64,000 nucleotides of DNA from CAVTPD01 sp963736575. Lineage in GTDB: Bacteria > Bacteroidota > Bacteroidia > Cytophagales > JAAEPT01. Of this stretch, positions 1-9,470 are shown piece by piece. Made by a program: the position numbers and the translations under genes. The stretch covers positions 930,001 to 994,000 of the forward strand of contig CAVTPD010000001.1 in NCBI GenBank assembly GCA_963736575.1, in the 5' to 3' direction. Every line of letters begins with the position of its first letter. Within the stretch, counting starts at the first letter, position 1. The notes beneath the pieces were generated by a model. The model ran no database searches and was not told the DNA's origin. It was given only the letters and a program-made list of their open reading frames with translations.

Positions 1-742
1 TTTTCGGTAGACCAAGAAATTAAAAAACGATCCGGATATAAAGCATTTACTTTTTTTGAAATTTCGGTATGCTCTTCTCTAAAATAAATGCTGGTACAAT
101 CTTTAAATAGACGTAATTTTTCTTCAAGTTTTTCAGCTCTAGAACTAAACCCCGAATCGTGTGCGGGACCTATATTGGTTATTAAGCCTAATTCTGGTTG
201 TATGATTTCTTGCAAACGCTCCATTTCTCCTTTTTGAGAAATACCAGCCTCAATAATTCCGTAAAAATGACTGGGTTCTAATTTCAGTAAAGAAAGGGCA
301 ACGCCAACTTGTGAATTATAGCTTTTAGGGCTTTTAAAGGTGTATTTATGGGCTTGTATCAACTGAAATAACCAGTCTTTTACAATGGTTTTTCCGTTAC
401 TACCGGTTATTCCAACCAACGTGGTTTGTGCTTTTATTCGGTTAGCGGCTGCTAATTGTTGTAAGGCGGTTAATGTATTTTTTACTGTGTATAAAATAGG
501 TGTCTTCCCAAGTGGTGTCATATACTTCTTCGGTTATAAAAACCCGAATACCGGTTTGGTAGGCATCTTTGATAAAACGATGGCCATTGTGTTGTGGTCC
601 TTTTAAGAGCCAAAAAAATAGTTTCTTTAGGCGGAAAAGGAAGTCTACTATCGGTAGATAGGTAGTTGATTTTTATATCCGGAATATCTGAATTACTTTC
701 AGTATCTAGAATGTGGTAAATTTCACGTAGGTTAAAATCCAA
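1..742 (-). CDS. murF: Bifunctional MurF-alanine racemase, N-terminal part (partial, two apparent frameshifts)
   Basis: Cell-wall enzyme that adds D-Ala-D-Ala to UDP-MurNAc-tripeptide; in Bacteroidota it is normally fused to alanine racemase. The ATG at 742 opens a Mur ligase N-domain (LSTDSR, then FLALKGPQHNGHRF). The ATP-binding loop GITGSNGKT and the motifs SYNSQVGV and AGISQKGEME, typical of the fused type, follow. The product is only readable across three frames: an extra A in an AAAA run near 600-604 shifts the first, and a second shift lies at about 495-525. The rest of the gene, with the racemase half, lies outside the window. Because murF is essential, sequencing error is likelier than true decay. 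It diverges from recX with 34 bp between start codons. Confidence 0.8.
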
Positions 743-776
743 TTCGTGCTTAATTAATAATTCGTGATTGATATAA

Positions 777-1250
777 ATGTATACGTCTAAAGGTAAAAAT
801 AAGAACTTATCTAAAGAACAACTACTGGCTAAGTTAATGAAATATTGTGCGTATCAGGAACGCTCAATAAAAGAGGTAGAACAAAAACTTTTGGATTTAG
901 AATGTGCGGAAGAATTAACAGAACCCATTGTGGATTTTTTGATTGAAGAGCGTTTTGTGGATGAAGAACGTTTTGCCAAATATTACACCTTAGGCAAATT
1001 TAAGTACAACCATTGGGGGCGAATTAAAATTAAAATAGGCTTGCGCCAAAAAGGAATTTCGGAACAATTAATAGAAAAGTACTTGCCAGAAATTAAGCCA
1101 GAAGATTATTCTAAAACTATTCTAAAGCTGATAGAAAAGAAAAAAGGATCTACTAATGAAGAAGATCCTTATAAGCTAAAGGCTAAAATTTTAAATTATG
1201 TGGTGGGCAAAGGCTTCGAGTTTGACGAAGTAGCTTCTCTACTAGAATAG
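777..1250 (+). CDS. recX: Regulatory protein RecX
   Basis: Small helical RecA modulator of 157 aa, within the usual family length. The sequence shows the RecX three-helix repeats: a first repeat around residues 18-55 (CAYQERSIKEVEQKL), a second around 57-100 (IEERFVDEERFAKYY, then the RIKIKIGLRQKGIS stretch), and a third toward the C-terminus. RecX proteins bind RecA filaments in the cytosol and tune recombination and SOS output. It is not next to recA here; it diverges from murF. No Shine-Dalgarno sequence is visible before the ATG, which is normal for this phylum. Confidence 0.88.
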   Translation: MYTSKGKNKNLSKEQLLAKLMKYCAYQERSIKEVEQKLLDLECAEELTEPIVDFLIEERFVDEERFAKYYTLGKFKYNHWGRIKIKIGLRQKGISEQLIEKYLPEIKPEDYSKTILKLIEKKKGSTNEEDPYKLKAKILNYVVGKGFEFDEVASLLE

Positions 1251-1255
1251 CTTTT

Positions 1256-1708
1256 TTACCATTTGTATTCGCTGGTTTCTGCTTCGTGTTTTTTAAATCC
1301 TAAAACAGCATAACCACAAAAGCTTTCTCCTTTTTCGAAATGGAAATTCATGTAATGAATTCCTAGCTCTTTCGGGTGAACGGTTATTTTATGCATAAAC
1401 TCGTGGTCAGAGTTATGGTTGGTAGTTGCTGCTTTATGTTTAGGGTCTAAAAACTGAACTTCCATGGTATGGTGAGACCAATCGTCTCCCGTGAAGTAAA
1501 GCTCGTAATCCATTTTAGCACTTAGGGTAAACGAGTATTCTAACGATTCTCCGTTTTCAGAATGAAGTTCAAATTCTTTAACTATTATAAAATGATCTTC
1601 GTTAATGTGGTCTTCACAATCTTGCTTGTAGGCCTCTACATCACATGTTGTGGTAGAAGTGGCGCTTATAAAAAGCGCTGATAGAAGACTTAAAAGGAAT
1701 AATTTCAT
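1256..1708 (-). CDS. Small secreted protein of unknown function
   Basis: Not recognised. The 150-aa product starts with a clear signal peptide (lysine at position 2, hydrophobic stretch to about residue 16, small residues SATS), so it should be exported. The mature part is acidic and histidine-rich, has two cysteines near its N-terminus and one near its C-terminus, and looks beta-rich. No T9SS sorting domain and no lipobox are seen. It converges with recX, with only 5 bp between the stop codons, and lies downstream of the cotransporter-like permease. Function cannot be assigned from sequence. Confidence 0.7.
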   Translation of the reverse strand: MKLFLLSLLSALFISATSTTTCDVEAYKQDCEDHINEDHFIIVKEFELHSENGESLEYSFTLSAKMDYELYFTGDDWSHHTMEVQFLDPKHKAATTNHNSDHEFMHKITVHPKELGIHYMNFHFEKGESFCGYAVLGFKKHEAETSEYKW

Positions 1709-1789
1709 GCTATGGGTTTTAATTACCTATTTTGAATATAGTTAAAATTCAGAAAAAGTGTAATTCCTTACACCGTTTTGCTTCAAAGC

Positions 1790-4021
1790 TTATTCAATTT
1801 TTTTACGCGTGCTGGCATTCATAAATAGAATGTCACCCATTTCTTCGTAACCCGTAAATACTTCTTCTGCTTGGTGTTTTACCAATTCGTAACGGAAACC
1901 TAAAATGGTTAAGTCGGCGTCTTGAGAGTATTTTTTAATAATATCTTTAGAATTCTGGTCTTCTAATTTAGGTACTAAACGAATATTACCCGGTGCAATT
2001 GGTATTCTACCCGAACGGGTTAATTCTAATAATTTGTTTTGCTGTTCCTGTAATTCTTCTTGCGGGTAAAGTGCAAAAATCTTTATAGAACCGTGTTTCC
2101 AGTCTTTGTGACCTAATATAATGTAGCCTAAAAGGATCATTAAATTAGCGTTTTCAAAATCGGAAGAGGCAATCCAAATGTGTAAGTTTCTTTTAAAACC
2201 ATAACCTCTAATAGAAGAGCTTAACAAGGCAATGTCAAAATTGCTAGACTTCAGAATAGGGAAATTTTCTACAATCTCTTTCAGTTCTTCTTTGTTGTCT
2301 CTGTCGTATTCAAACAACATCATGTTGTTGTCTTTACCCGAAATACCGGGTAACTGAACCGCATGTGAAAGCGCAGAGGTAAAAGACGGGCTAATCATGG
2401 TGTCCAAATAAATATTGCTATTCATGGTATCGGCCATGGTAATTAAGCGAGACAATACGCCTTTTGCTTCCAAGTTACTTTCTTTAGAAACATAGTCTTC
2501 AATACGGTGAATGTAGGTACCAAAACCGTATTTGTGGGAAATCCAACGCAATAAATCAAAGGCTCCGTAGCGTTCAAAAGAACGTTTTGAAATACAAATT
2601 ACAGACGGTCTCCAGCTTTCATTGGTTTGGTCTTTTTCTACTTTCTGAAGGAAGATTTGCAAACGTCTACTTAGCTGTGAAATTACTTCCTGAAAGATTT
2701 TGGTCATACCCTGCGTATTGGTGTTAAAATACGTAACACCATAATAAATCATGGTAAGGAACACAAAACCTATAATGGCATAAAGGGCATTCATTTTAAA
2801 CATTAAAAAGAAACACCCAACAGCACCCAATAAGGATAAATACCATTTAGAACGGAAAGAAGGTCGGTAAGAGGGATCTGCCGAGAAATGCTCTAAAAAC
2901 GAAATGGTACATAAAGCACCATAGGTTATCATAAAAAAGCTAGAAATTATTTGGGCTACTTTATCTACATCGTTAATTAGAACAAAACTAATAGTAATAG
3001 CGGCGGTAATAAACAAAGCATTTATGGGTTCGCTTGTTCCTTTTTTCTTTTTAGACACAAAAGCATTAAAGCGGGTAAGCGGGAAAATACTATCTACGCC
3101 CATGGCTTGTAAGGTTCTTGGTGCTACTAAAATAGACCCAATGGCAGAAGAAAGCGTAGCTGCAGCCAGGCCTATGGGTATAATAGGTCCCCATAGCGCA
3201 ATATCAGACATTATCAATTGGTTGCCAGCCAAATCTTCTGGCGAAGCAGAAACGGCTAATTTGTAGATGATAGCTATGTAAACAACCATTCCCACAACAG
3301 TAGCTAAAATGGTTCCTACGGGTATGGATTTACTTGGATTTTTTAATTCCCCGGAAAGGCCAACACCTGCCGTCATACCCGTAAAACCAGGAAAACAAAT
3401 GGCAAATACGGTAAAGAAATCGTGCGGTAGGGCAATGTGGTTGCTAATAGGGAATTTAACCAAACCTTCAGAATAAGGCGTAGAGCCTAAAAAAAACATG
3501 ATTAAAGAAAGGAATAAGATGGCAACAACTATGTACAACATCTTCATGCCTAAATCCGCCCCTTTTTTAATAATGGCATAAATCAACAGCAGCGAAGCCG
3601 GAATAGTAATGGTTTGTGTGGGGTAGAAGAAATAGATCCCAAATTTTTCTAATAAGAAACCATACACCGGGTCAAAAGCCTGTGCAAAAGCAATAATATA
3701 AAAAGCCACACTGGTTGCCTGAGAAAGAAACAAAGCCACACCAATGGCACCACCAATATTTAAACCGAAGGAACGCGAAATGATGTAATATTCGCCACCA
3801 CCTTCTACTTTTTGGTTGGTGGCAATTTCGGCAATGGCCATAGCTGTAGGAATAGTTATGGCATGACCAATAATGATTATCCATAAAGTATCCCAAAAGC
3901 CTAGATTACCTACTGCGTAACCAAAACGGAGAAACATAATAGCTCCCAGAATGGTGGAAATAGCGGTAAAGAATACGGCTGTTGTTCCCAGCCCCGTGTT
4001 TTTAACTAAAGATTTAGCCAT
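1790..4021 (-). CDS. Cation-chloride-cotransporter-like APC-superfamily permease
   Basis: Inner-membrane permease of 743 aa. Residues about 10-430 hold roughly twelve hydrophobic segments starting with an amino-acid permease signature (TAISTILGAIMFLRFG), and the GGGEYYIISRSFG motif is shared with the SLC12 (Na-K-Cl and K-Cl cotransporter) branch. The C-terminal 300 residues are soluble and resemble the cytosolic regulatory, universal-stress-like tail of that branch. This supports transport of inorganic ions or amino acids across the cytoplasmic membrane; the substrate cannot be read from sequence. It lies between a small secreted protein and cysS on the same strand. Confidence 0.8.
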   Translation of the reverse strand: MAKSLVKNTGLGTTAVFFTAISTILGAIMFLRFGYAVGNLGFWDTLWIIIIGHAITIPTAMAIAEIATNQKVEGGGEYYIISRSFGLNIGGAIGVALFLSQATSVAFYIIAFAQAFDPVYGFLLEKFGIYFFYPTQTITIPASLLLIYAIIKKGADLGMKMLYIVVAILFLSLIMFFLGSTPYSEGLVKFPISNHIALPHDFFTVFAICFPGFTGMTAGVGLSGELKNPSKSIPVGTILATVVGMVVYIAIIYKLAVSASPEDLAGNQLIMSDIALWGPIIPIGLAAATLSSAIGSILVAPRTLQAMGVDSIFPLTRFNAFVSKKKKGTSEPINALFITAAITISFVLINDVDKVAQIISSFFMITYGALCTISFLEHFSADPSYRPSFRSKWYLSLLGAVGCFFLMFKMNALYAIIGFVFLTMIYYGVTYFNTNTQGMTKIFQEVISQLSRRLQIFLQKVEKDQTNESWRPSVICISKRSFERYGAFDLLRWISHKYGFGTYIHRIEDYVSKESNLEAKGVLSRLITMADTMNSNIYLDTMISPSFTSALSHAVQLPGISGKDNNMMLFEYDRDNKEELKEIVENFPILKSSNFDIALLSSSIRGYGFKRNLHIWIASSDFENANLMILLGYIILGHKDWKHGSIKIFALYPQEELQEQQNKLLELTRSGRIPIAPGNIRLVPKLEDQNSKDIIKKYSQDADLTILGFRYELVKHQAEEVFTGYEEMGDILFMNASTRKKIE

Positions 4022-4069
4022 AAATTAAGTAGCGTGCTTGTTTTATTTCCCGTCTAAAAAGAACAGCGT

Positions 4070-5578
4070 TTAATCTAGTGAGTACGAAACCGTACCGTCT
4101 TTTTCGTCTTTTATTTTTATGCCTGCCGAAGCTAAATTGTCTCTAATCTGGTCAGAAACAGCCCAGTTTTTAGTTTCACGGGCTTCTTTTCTCATTTCGA
4201 AAAGGATGGCCAATACATTATCTAATTTATTGCTGTTGCCTTCTTCTTCTGCATGAAGTCCTAAGATATCAATAATGAAGGATTTATAAAGCGATATGGC
4301 TTTTTCTAAAACGGGTTTAGAAACTTCGTTAACATCTAAATTTTTATTCTTGAAGGAATAAAACTTGCTGGACAAATCAAACAATACACCAATAGCTTTG
4401 GCGGTGTTAAAATCGTCCGACATGGTGGTGTACAATTCTTCGCAAGATTTTTCTATTTCCTTTTCAAGTGCACTTCCCGTTGGGCCTTTTGGTTTAGAAA
4501 CCAATTCTTCGGTAATCTTTAAGGCGCTCATTAATTTCTGAAATCCTTTTTCTGCCGCTTGTAAAGCCGAATTAGAAAAATCGATGGTGCTGGTATAATG
4601 CGATTGCAGGAAGAAAAAACGAACCGTCATAGGGCTGTACGATTGCTCTAATAATTCGTGTTCGCCCGAAAACATTTCGTCTAGGTTAATAAAGTTCCCT
4701 TTAGATTTCGCCATTTTCTGTCCGTCTAAAGTCACCATATTGTTGTGCATCCAGTAGTTGACCGGTTCGTGACCAAAAGCGCTACAGCTTTGGGCAATTT
4801 CACCTTCGTGGTGCGGAAATTGTAAATCCAAACCACCACCGTGGATGTCAAATTTTTCCCCCAAATATTTGGTGCTCATGGCAGTACATTCCAAATGCCA
4901 ACCCGGAAAACCTTTTCCCCAAGGTGAATCCCATTGCATAATGTGTTCTGGTTTCGCTTTTTTCCAAAGGGCAAAATCGGTTTGATTTTTCTTTTCACTT
5001 TGTCCGTCTAAGCTTCTAGAATTCCCTTTTAAGTCGTCTAGTATTTTACCCGACAGCTTTCCGTAGGGGAAATCTGCCGCGTATTTGTCTACATCTAAAT
5101 AAACCGACCCGTTGGCTTCGTACGCATACCCGCGTTTTAATATCTTTTCAATCAGTTCTATTTGTTCCGGAATATGACCCGAAGCACAAGGCTCAATGCT
5201 AGGATCGGCCACGTTCAACTGCTTCATAGAATTCTGGTAACGTTTGGTATACATTTGAACCACTTCCATAGGTTCCAGTTCTTCCAAGCGGGCTTTTTTA
5301 GAAATCTTATCTTCGCCGGATTGTTCTACTTCGTTTTCTAAATGGCCTACATCGGTAATGTTTCTCACGTACCGAACTTTATAGCCCAAATGCTGAAAAT
5401 AACGCACCACTACATCAAAAGTAATAGCCGAACGCGCATGGCCTAAATGTGGGTCTCCGTACACCGTAGGGCCACAAACGTAAAGGCCTACTTTGCCTTC
5501 CAGAATAGGCTTAAATTCTTCTTTGGCTCTGGTATATGTATTGTAAATAAAAACCGGTTGATTTTTAAAATCGCTCAT
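4070..5578 (-). CDS. cysS: Cysteinyl-tRNA synthetase
   Basis: Class I aminoacyl-tRNA synthetase charging tRNA-Cys; 502 aa, normal length. The HIGH motif reads HLGH at residues 44-47 and the KMSKS loop reads KMAKS at 288-292. Zinc ligands are visible as C35, C231, H256 and E260, the zinc site that selects cysteine. A helical DALR-type C-terminal domain follows. The stop of hisI lies 7 bp upstream of this start, so the two are probably co-transcribed (hisI-cysS). The only tRNA gene in the window, at 62.9 kb, happens to be tRNA-Cys. Confidence 0.96.
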   Translation of the reverse strand: MSDFKNQPVFIYNTYTRAKEEFKPILEGKVGLYVCGPTVYGDPHLGHARSAITFDVVVRYFQHLGYKVRYVRNITDVGHLENEVEQSGEDKISKKARLEELEPMEVVQMYTKRYQNSMKQLNVADPSIEPCASGHIPEQIELIEKILKRGYAYEANGSVYLDVDKYAADFPYGKLSGKILDDLKGNSRSLDGQSEKKNQTDFALWKKAKPEHIMQWDSPWGKGFPGWHLECTAMSTKYLGEKFDIHGGGLDLQFPHHEGEIAQSCSAFGHEPVNYWMHNNMVTLDGQKMAKSKGNFINLDEMFSGEHELLEQSYSPMTVRFFFLQSHYTSTIDFSNSALQAAEKGFQKLMSALKITEELVSKPKGPTGSALEKEIEKSCEELYTTMSDDFNTAKAIGVLFDLSSKFYSFKNKNLDVNEVSKPVLEKAISLYKSFIIDILGLHAEEEGNSNKLDNVLAILFEMRKEARETKNWAVSDQIRDNLASAGIKIKDEKDGTVSYSLD

Positions 5579-5585
5579 TGTCTTG

Positions 5586-5975
5586 TTATTCCTCGGTAAA
5601 ATCTAAATGGGATGAAGTGAAATTTAATGTTCTGTAAAAACAGCTTTTACGGTGTTTATGGTCTTTGTTGTAGGTATGACAGGCTCCCGAACCCTTCATT
5701 TCCACCTTGTAAATAATAGCATCCTGATCGCAGTCTACTAATACTTCTTTAATTTCCAGATAATCACCACTGGTTTCTCCCTTTGTCCATAATTGCTGAC
5801 GAGAGGTACTCCAGAATGTAGCCAGTTTTTTATCCAGCGAAACGTTAAAAGCTTCCTGATTGCTATAGCCGAGCATCAAAATTTCTCCATTGCTGAAATT
5901 CTGAACAACCACGGGCAACAAGCCACCGCGCTTATCAAACTGAAGATTAATTGCTTTTCCTTCTTCCAGATTCAT
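5586..5975 (-). CDS. hisI: Phosphoribosyl-AMP cyclohydrolase
   Basis: Third step of histidine biosynthesis, opening the adenine ring of phosphoribosyl-AMP. The 129-aa protein shows the HisI signatures FWSTSRQQLWTKGETSG and DCDQDA, and conserved cysteines in DCDQD, GACHTYN and SCFYR that bind zinc and magnesium. It is a stand-alone HisI without the HisE pyrophosphohydrolase domain that is commonly fused in this phylum. No other his gene is in the window. It directly precedes cysS on the same strand. Confidence 0.9.
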   Translation of the reverse strand: MNLEEGKAINLQFDKRGGLLPVVVQNFSNGEILMLGYSNQEAFNVSLDKKLATFWSTSRQQLWTKGETSGDYLEIKEVLVDCDQDAIIYKVEMKGSGACHTYNKDHKHRKSCFYRTLNFTSSHLDFTEE

Positions 5976-6062
5976 TTTCTTCTTCTCCTAAAATCAAAAA
6001 TAGTTTTTTTATACGATTTTCCTTTATGTTACCAGTAGTCTATTGTGAGAGTTTAATTGAAA

Positions 6063-6143
6063 CAAGTCCTTCCTGGGGGAAAGCCTGTGCCGCACTTGAT
6101 GCGGTAGTGGGCTTTTCAAAGAAAAGTTCGGAAGGGGTTTTAA
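6063..6143 (+). ncRNA. Putative structured RNA element, copy 1
   Basis: About 80 nt nearly repeated at 16520-16598. Seen in sequence: outer arms CCTTCC and GGAAGG; a hairpin made of AAAGCC plus TGCCGC pairing with GCGGTA plus GGCTTT around the loop ACTTGAT; and a small hairpin CTTTTC-AAA-GAAAAG. Most differences from copy 2 keep the pairing or fall in the loop. The element sits between hisI and a T9SS gene, upstream of that gene's own TATCTTTG box, so it is probably not simply its leader. Strand is inferred from the G-U-compatible changes. The family is not recognised. Confidence 0.5.
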
Positions 6144-6230
6144 GCTAACTCGCCATTATATAAGTTTCTTTACTGGTAAAGTAAGCATGTTTTTTATGCT
6201 GAAAAGCAGACCGAAGCTTTTAAAAGTTGT

Positions 6231-6238
6231 TATCTTTG
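6231..6238 (+). promoter_or_regulatory. -7 box TATCTTTG of the T9SS gene at 6265
   Basis: Matches the Bacteroidota TAnnTTTG element exactly and lies 26 bp before the ATG. A clear TTG -33 element at the right distance is not seen. Confidence 0.45.
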
Positions 6239-6264
6239 GTTTTTAATCCGTTTAATTAATAATA

Positions 6265-7146
6265 ATGAAGAAGCTCTTTCTTTTTCTGAATCTCATAACC
6301 ATTCTTTTAACAAGTCATTATGCTTTTGCCCAATGTAATGTTTCGGAACCCGTAATATTTGTAGATGGGGTTGAGACTCATGATGGTCAAATTATAGAGG
6401 TCTGTACAGATCAATGGATAAACTTAGAAGGATCAGGACCAAATGTAGACAATGGTGAAACAGCCGTGTGGAGCGGCAGTGTAGGATTGGTTTCTACCAC
6501 GCCTTCAGAGGCGATCACATTCTATTTTCTTGGTGATTATGATGCTACATGGACATTCAAATCATCGACACCCGGCTGTAATCAAATCTCAAGGACTGTA
6601 ACTTTTCGGGCAAAGGATGTGCCTCCTCCACCAGTTATTACCGGCCGAACGGAAGTTTGTGAAGATAGTGAAGAAAGTTATAGTTTGCATCCGGTAGCTA
6701 GAGCCGAAGAATATAGATGGACGGTTTCAGGCTCGAATTCTATAGTTTCCGGACAAGGTAGTAAAGATGTTACAGTAGCGTTCAGTACTGAATCATCATC
6801 TTCTGAAACAAGTACTCCAGTTCAAATAGAGGTAACCGCTAATAATCAATGTGGATCAAGTTTTCCTGCTACTTTAAATGTTGAGAAGTCCAACTGTAGT
6901 GTTGTAGGTTTTAACAGTGAACTGGCAGAAAACTCTTACAAACTTTACCCCAACCCCTTTACCACTTCTTTTACCTTAACAGGCATACAAGACTTCCAAA
7001 AAATAGAAGTGTACAATATATCCGGTCAGTTGGTAGAAAGTTATGCTTCTAAAAATAACTTAGGTTTAACATTACCTAAAGGGAATTATGTGTTAAAAAT
7101 TCAGACAGCTTCTGAAATTGTTTATAAAAAGATTATGAAGCGGTAG
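6265..7146 (+). CDS. Secreted Ig/PKD-like protein with type A T9SS sorting domain
   Basis: Extracellular protein of 293 aa. It has a signal peptide ending near AFAQ (residue 22), an N-terminal beta domain, then a PKD/Ig-like module at about 115-210 containing ITGRTEVCEDS and ANNQCGSS. A type A C-terminal sorting domain fills about 222-293, starting LYPNPFTTSF and ending KKIMKR. The Por/T9SS system should carry it across the outer membrane. The module is paralogous to parts of the next gene and of the giant gene at 42-44 kb. The ligand is unknown; cell-surface display or release is inferred. Confidence 0.82.
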   Translation: MKKLFLFLNLITILLTSHYAFAQCNVSEPVIFVDGVETHDGQIIEVCTDQWINLEGSGPNVDNGETAVWSGSVGLVSTTPSEAITFYFLGDYDATWTFKSSTPGCNQISRTVTFRAKDVPPPPVITGRTEVCEDSEESYSLHPVARAEEYRWTVSGSNSIVSGQGSKDVTVAFSTESSSSETSTPVQIEVTANNQCGSSFPATLNVEKSNCSVVGFNSELAENSYKLYPNPFTTSFTLTGIQDFQKIEVYNISGQLVESYASKNNLGLTLPKGNYVLKIQTASEIVYKKIMKR

Positions 7147-7280
7147 TTGCTTTAATTTCAAAAATTAACCTGTGTGTTTGATGTGTAAATCCGAGAGTTT
7201 TTATTGTGTTTTTTAACAATAATTATACTTAAAGAATATTTTTTCGTTAGCACTGGAAAGGTTTTAAATTTTATTTCTCA

Positions 7281-9353
7281 ATGCTTAGATTTTTGATTTT
7301 TACAGGACTAGTAAATTTTGCTTTTGTAGTTTTTAGTCAAAATAAGACTACTGCCACTATTACATCCTCCGATGAAGACGATGTTGTTTGTTCTTCGGAA
7401 TTAATACTTAACCCCGTGGTTTTAACAGGAAGTGCTGTGCAATTTCCAGAAGCACCGTTCAATGAGTATGCCGATTGGATGGATCTAGACGGGGCACTTG
7501 GAACAGCAGGGGAGGTTTATAACACTCCAAGTCTAGTTATTGATAAAGCCTTACCAGCAGGTGAGTATGAGTTTGTTTACTCGGTGTTTAATGATCAACA
7601 TCCAAATAATTCTGCTGCTTTATATACTTTAACAGTACATGATGTGCCAGATATGCCAATTATTGGGGGACTATCAGAAGCCTGTGAAAGTACTACTTCA
7701 AACTATTCTGTTCAATCAGTTGATAATAGTTTAAGTTATGCGTGGGAGGTAGTTGGTGGTGATGCGGTTATTTCAGATGGGCAAGATTCTTCAGTAGTCA
7801 ACATCAAATTTGATAAAAATGTTGCTATTAGCGGCTCTATTGGAGAGTCCGTTACTATAGGGCTGAAGGCTAATAACCAATGTGGTTTCAGTCTTCAAGC
7901 CACTCAGGAAGTTCAAATAAACCTTAAACCCAGAAAAGCAGATTACGCAGGAACTGAGCTAGTCTACGAAAGTGGTATAAGCGCATTTTGTGAATCTGAA
8001 GTTTCGGGACAAATAATAAAGCTTAACACCACTGCAAATTTTCACAACCGATATTTCTGGCTTTTTAACTATACAGACTTTGACTCTACTGAAGTTAATT
8101 CCTATAGTTTAATGGGAGATGAAATAAAACCAGCCCAAGATGGTAATAATGAGTTTTCAGTTTTTGTAATTTTAGGTAATTCATGCGGTTATGGTGAGGC
8201 ATATTTTATGAACGAAACTCCTTTTGTGGAAAAACAGAATTTCTCAGTAGCTGCTTCTATTTTAGAAAAAGAAATAATTACAGATGTTCCATATACTACT
8301 TACCCAGTATGCGGTATTGGAAGTTTGTTTGATTTAAAAGTGAAATCTGAAAATGAAAAAGCGTTGCAAAATGTGCCTGTAGAATTAGAAGTATATTATA
8401 CGGAAGATACTGTCTCTTTTCCAAGTTTAAGCGAAGATGAACTTATGGTCTCAAGTGTAGCTTATACAGGAAGTGATCAATTAATTGTTAAAGCTTCTAT
8501 TGATTCTTCCGCTTCTTGCTTTACTAATTTTACAGATTCGGATACTATACGTTTTATGAACTATGAATTTGAATATTTTTCAATATTGGCATCTCAGACT
8601 GAATTATGTGAAGGAAAAGGTCAAATAGAACTTTCGCTTAGTTCAGAACAATTGACGGATAACGGAAATAATAAAATCAAAAATATTGTATGGGAATTAC
8701 CAAGTAGAAAAACCATAAAAGACAACAATAAAATTGCTTTAAATAAAAACGAACAAAGCGGTAATGTAAAAGTTAGTTTACAAAATCAATACAATTGTGA
8801 CGCTAAAACAGATTCATTAGATGTTTTAATTCATGAACGTTTGGTTCCGGAATTATATTTATCTGGAGCAAGTGATATTTGTACGGAAGAAGAAACCCAA
8901 TATCAATTTTCAGTACCCTATTATACCATTACTTATAAATGGAAATTAGATAAAGGTTCAATACTGGAAGGGGAAGATTCGAGTTCTGTTGTTGTTGAAT
9001 TAGATCCTATAAATAATAATGAAAATTCAGAGTTGCTTTTAGAAACAGTAGATGATAATAATTGTATGTATGATTTTAGGTATATCTTAAATTCAAATTG
9101 TAATCCTTTTTTAAGTTTAAATGAGGAGACTTCTTATTCTCAATTAGAATTGTATCCCAATCCCTTCACCACCTCTTTTAACTTAACAGGCATACAAGAT
9201 TTTGATAAAATAGAAGTTTTTAATTTGTCGGGTCAGTTGGTAGAAAGTTATTTTACTAAAAATGATCTTGGTGAACGGCTAGAACACGGAACGTATCTCA
9301 TTAAAATTCATACTTCAAGCGGAATAGAAGTAAGAAAACTGATGAAACAGTAA
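7281..9353 (+). CDS. Secreted multi-domain protein with type A T9SS sorting domain
   Basis: Large exported protein of 690 aa with a signal peptide ending near VFSQ (residue 20). It consists of successive Ig/PKD-like beta modules with paired cysteines and ends in a type A sorting domain (LYPNPFTTSF, then the last residues KLMKQ). Residues about 25-230 closely parallel the C-terminal part of the giant adhesin at 42.8-43.4 kb, sharing APFNE, DGALGT, NQCG or NECG, and NLKPR. The sorting domain itself is instead nearly the same as in the preceding gene. Function beyond surface or secreted status is unknown. Confidence 0.82.
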   Translation: MLRFLIFTGLVNFAFVVFSQNKTTATITSSDEDDVVCSSELILNPVVLTGSAVQFPEAPFNEYADWMDLDGALGTAGEVYNTPSLVIDKALPAGEYEFVYSVFNDQHPNNSAALYTLTVHDVPDMPIIGGLSEACESTTSNYSVQSVDNSLSYAWEVVGGDAVISDGQDSSVVNIKFDKNVAISGSIGESVTIGLKANNQCGFSLQATQEVQINLKPRKADYAGTELVYESGISAFCESEVSGQIIKLNTTANFHNRYFWLFNYTDFDSTEVNSYSLMGDEIKPAQDGNNEFSVFVILGNSCGYGEAYFMNETPFVEKQNFSVAASILEKEIITDVPYTTYPVCGIGSLFDLKVKSENEKALQNVPVELEVYYTEDTVSFPSLSEDELMVSSVAYTGSDQLIVKASIDSSASCFTNFTDSDTIRFMNYEFEYFSILASQTELCEGKGQIELSLSSEQLTDNGNNKIKNIVWELPSRKTIKDNNKIALNKNEQSGNVKVSLQNQYNCDAKTDSLDVLIHERLVPELYLSGASDICTEEETQYQFSVPYYTITYKWKLDKGSILEGEDSSSVVVELDPINNNENSELLLETVDDNNCMYDFRYILNSNCNPFLSLNEETSYSQLELYPNPFTTSFNLTGIQDFDKIEVFNLSGQLVESYFTKNDLGERLEHGTYLIKIHTSSGIEVRKLMKQ

Positions 9354-9374
9354 ATTGTTTTACACAATTCAAGC

Positions 9375-9406
9375 AAAAGGCCTTCTTTAATCGGAAGGCC
9401 TTTTTT
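9375..9406 (+). terminator. Rho-independent terminator
   Basis: Perfect stem AAAAGGCCTTC / GAAGGCCTTTT with an 8-nt loop followed by a T run, just after the T9SS gene. Its T run also contains the TTG of the glmS promoter. Confidence 0.85.
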
Positions 9407-9433
9407 GTTCCCCGAACACTTTCTATATATTTG
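9405..9433 (+). promoter_or_regulatory. glmS promoter
   Basis: TTG at 9405-9407, an 18-nt spacer, and TATATTTG at 9426-9433: a good Bacteroidota sigma-A promoter. The leader to the glmS ATG is only about 30 nt, leaving no room for a glmS ribozyme. Confidence 0.6.
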
Positions 9434-9470
9434 CTTAACTTATGTTGATGACTACTAAATAACTTTTCAT

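Noticed and set aside
3024..3266. Reading frames antisense to the permease gene and to other long genes
   Set aside because: Shadow frames without conserved motifs or starts; the opposite strand carries a clear gene.
6063..6143. The repeated element as SRP (4.5S) RNA, since ffh is in the window
   Set aside because: It has TTCGGAAGG but lacks the conserved domain IV sequence with AGCAG, and two copies would be unusual.
9408..9470. glmS ribozyme or riboswitch before glmS
   Set aside because: The leader from the predicted promoter to the ATG is only about 30 nt and has no such structure.
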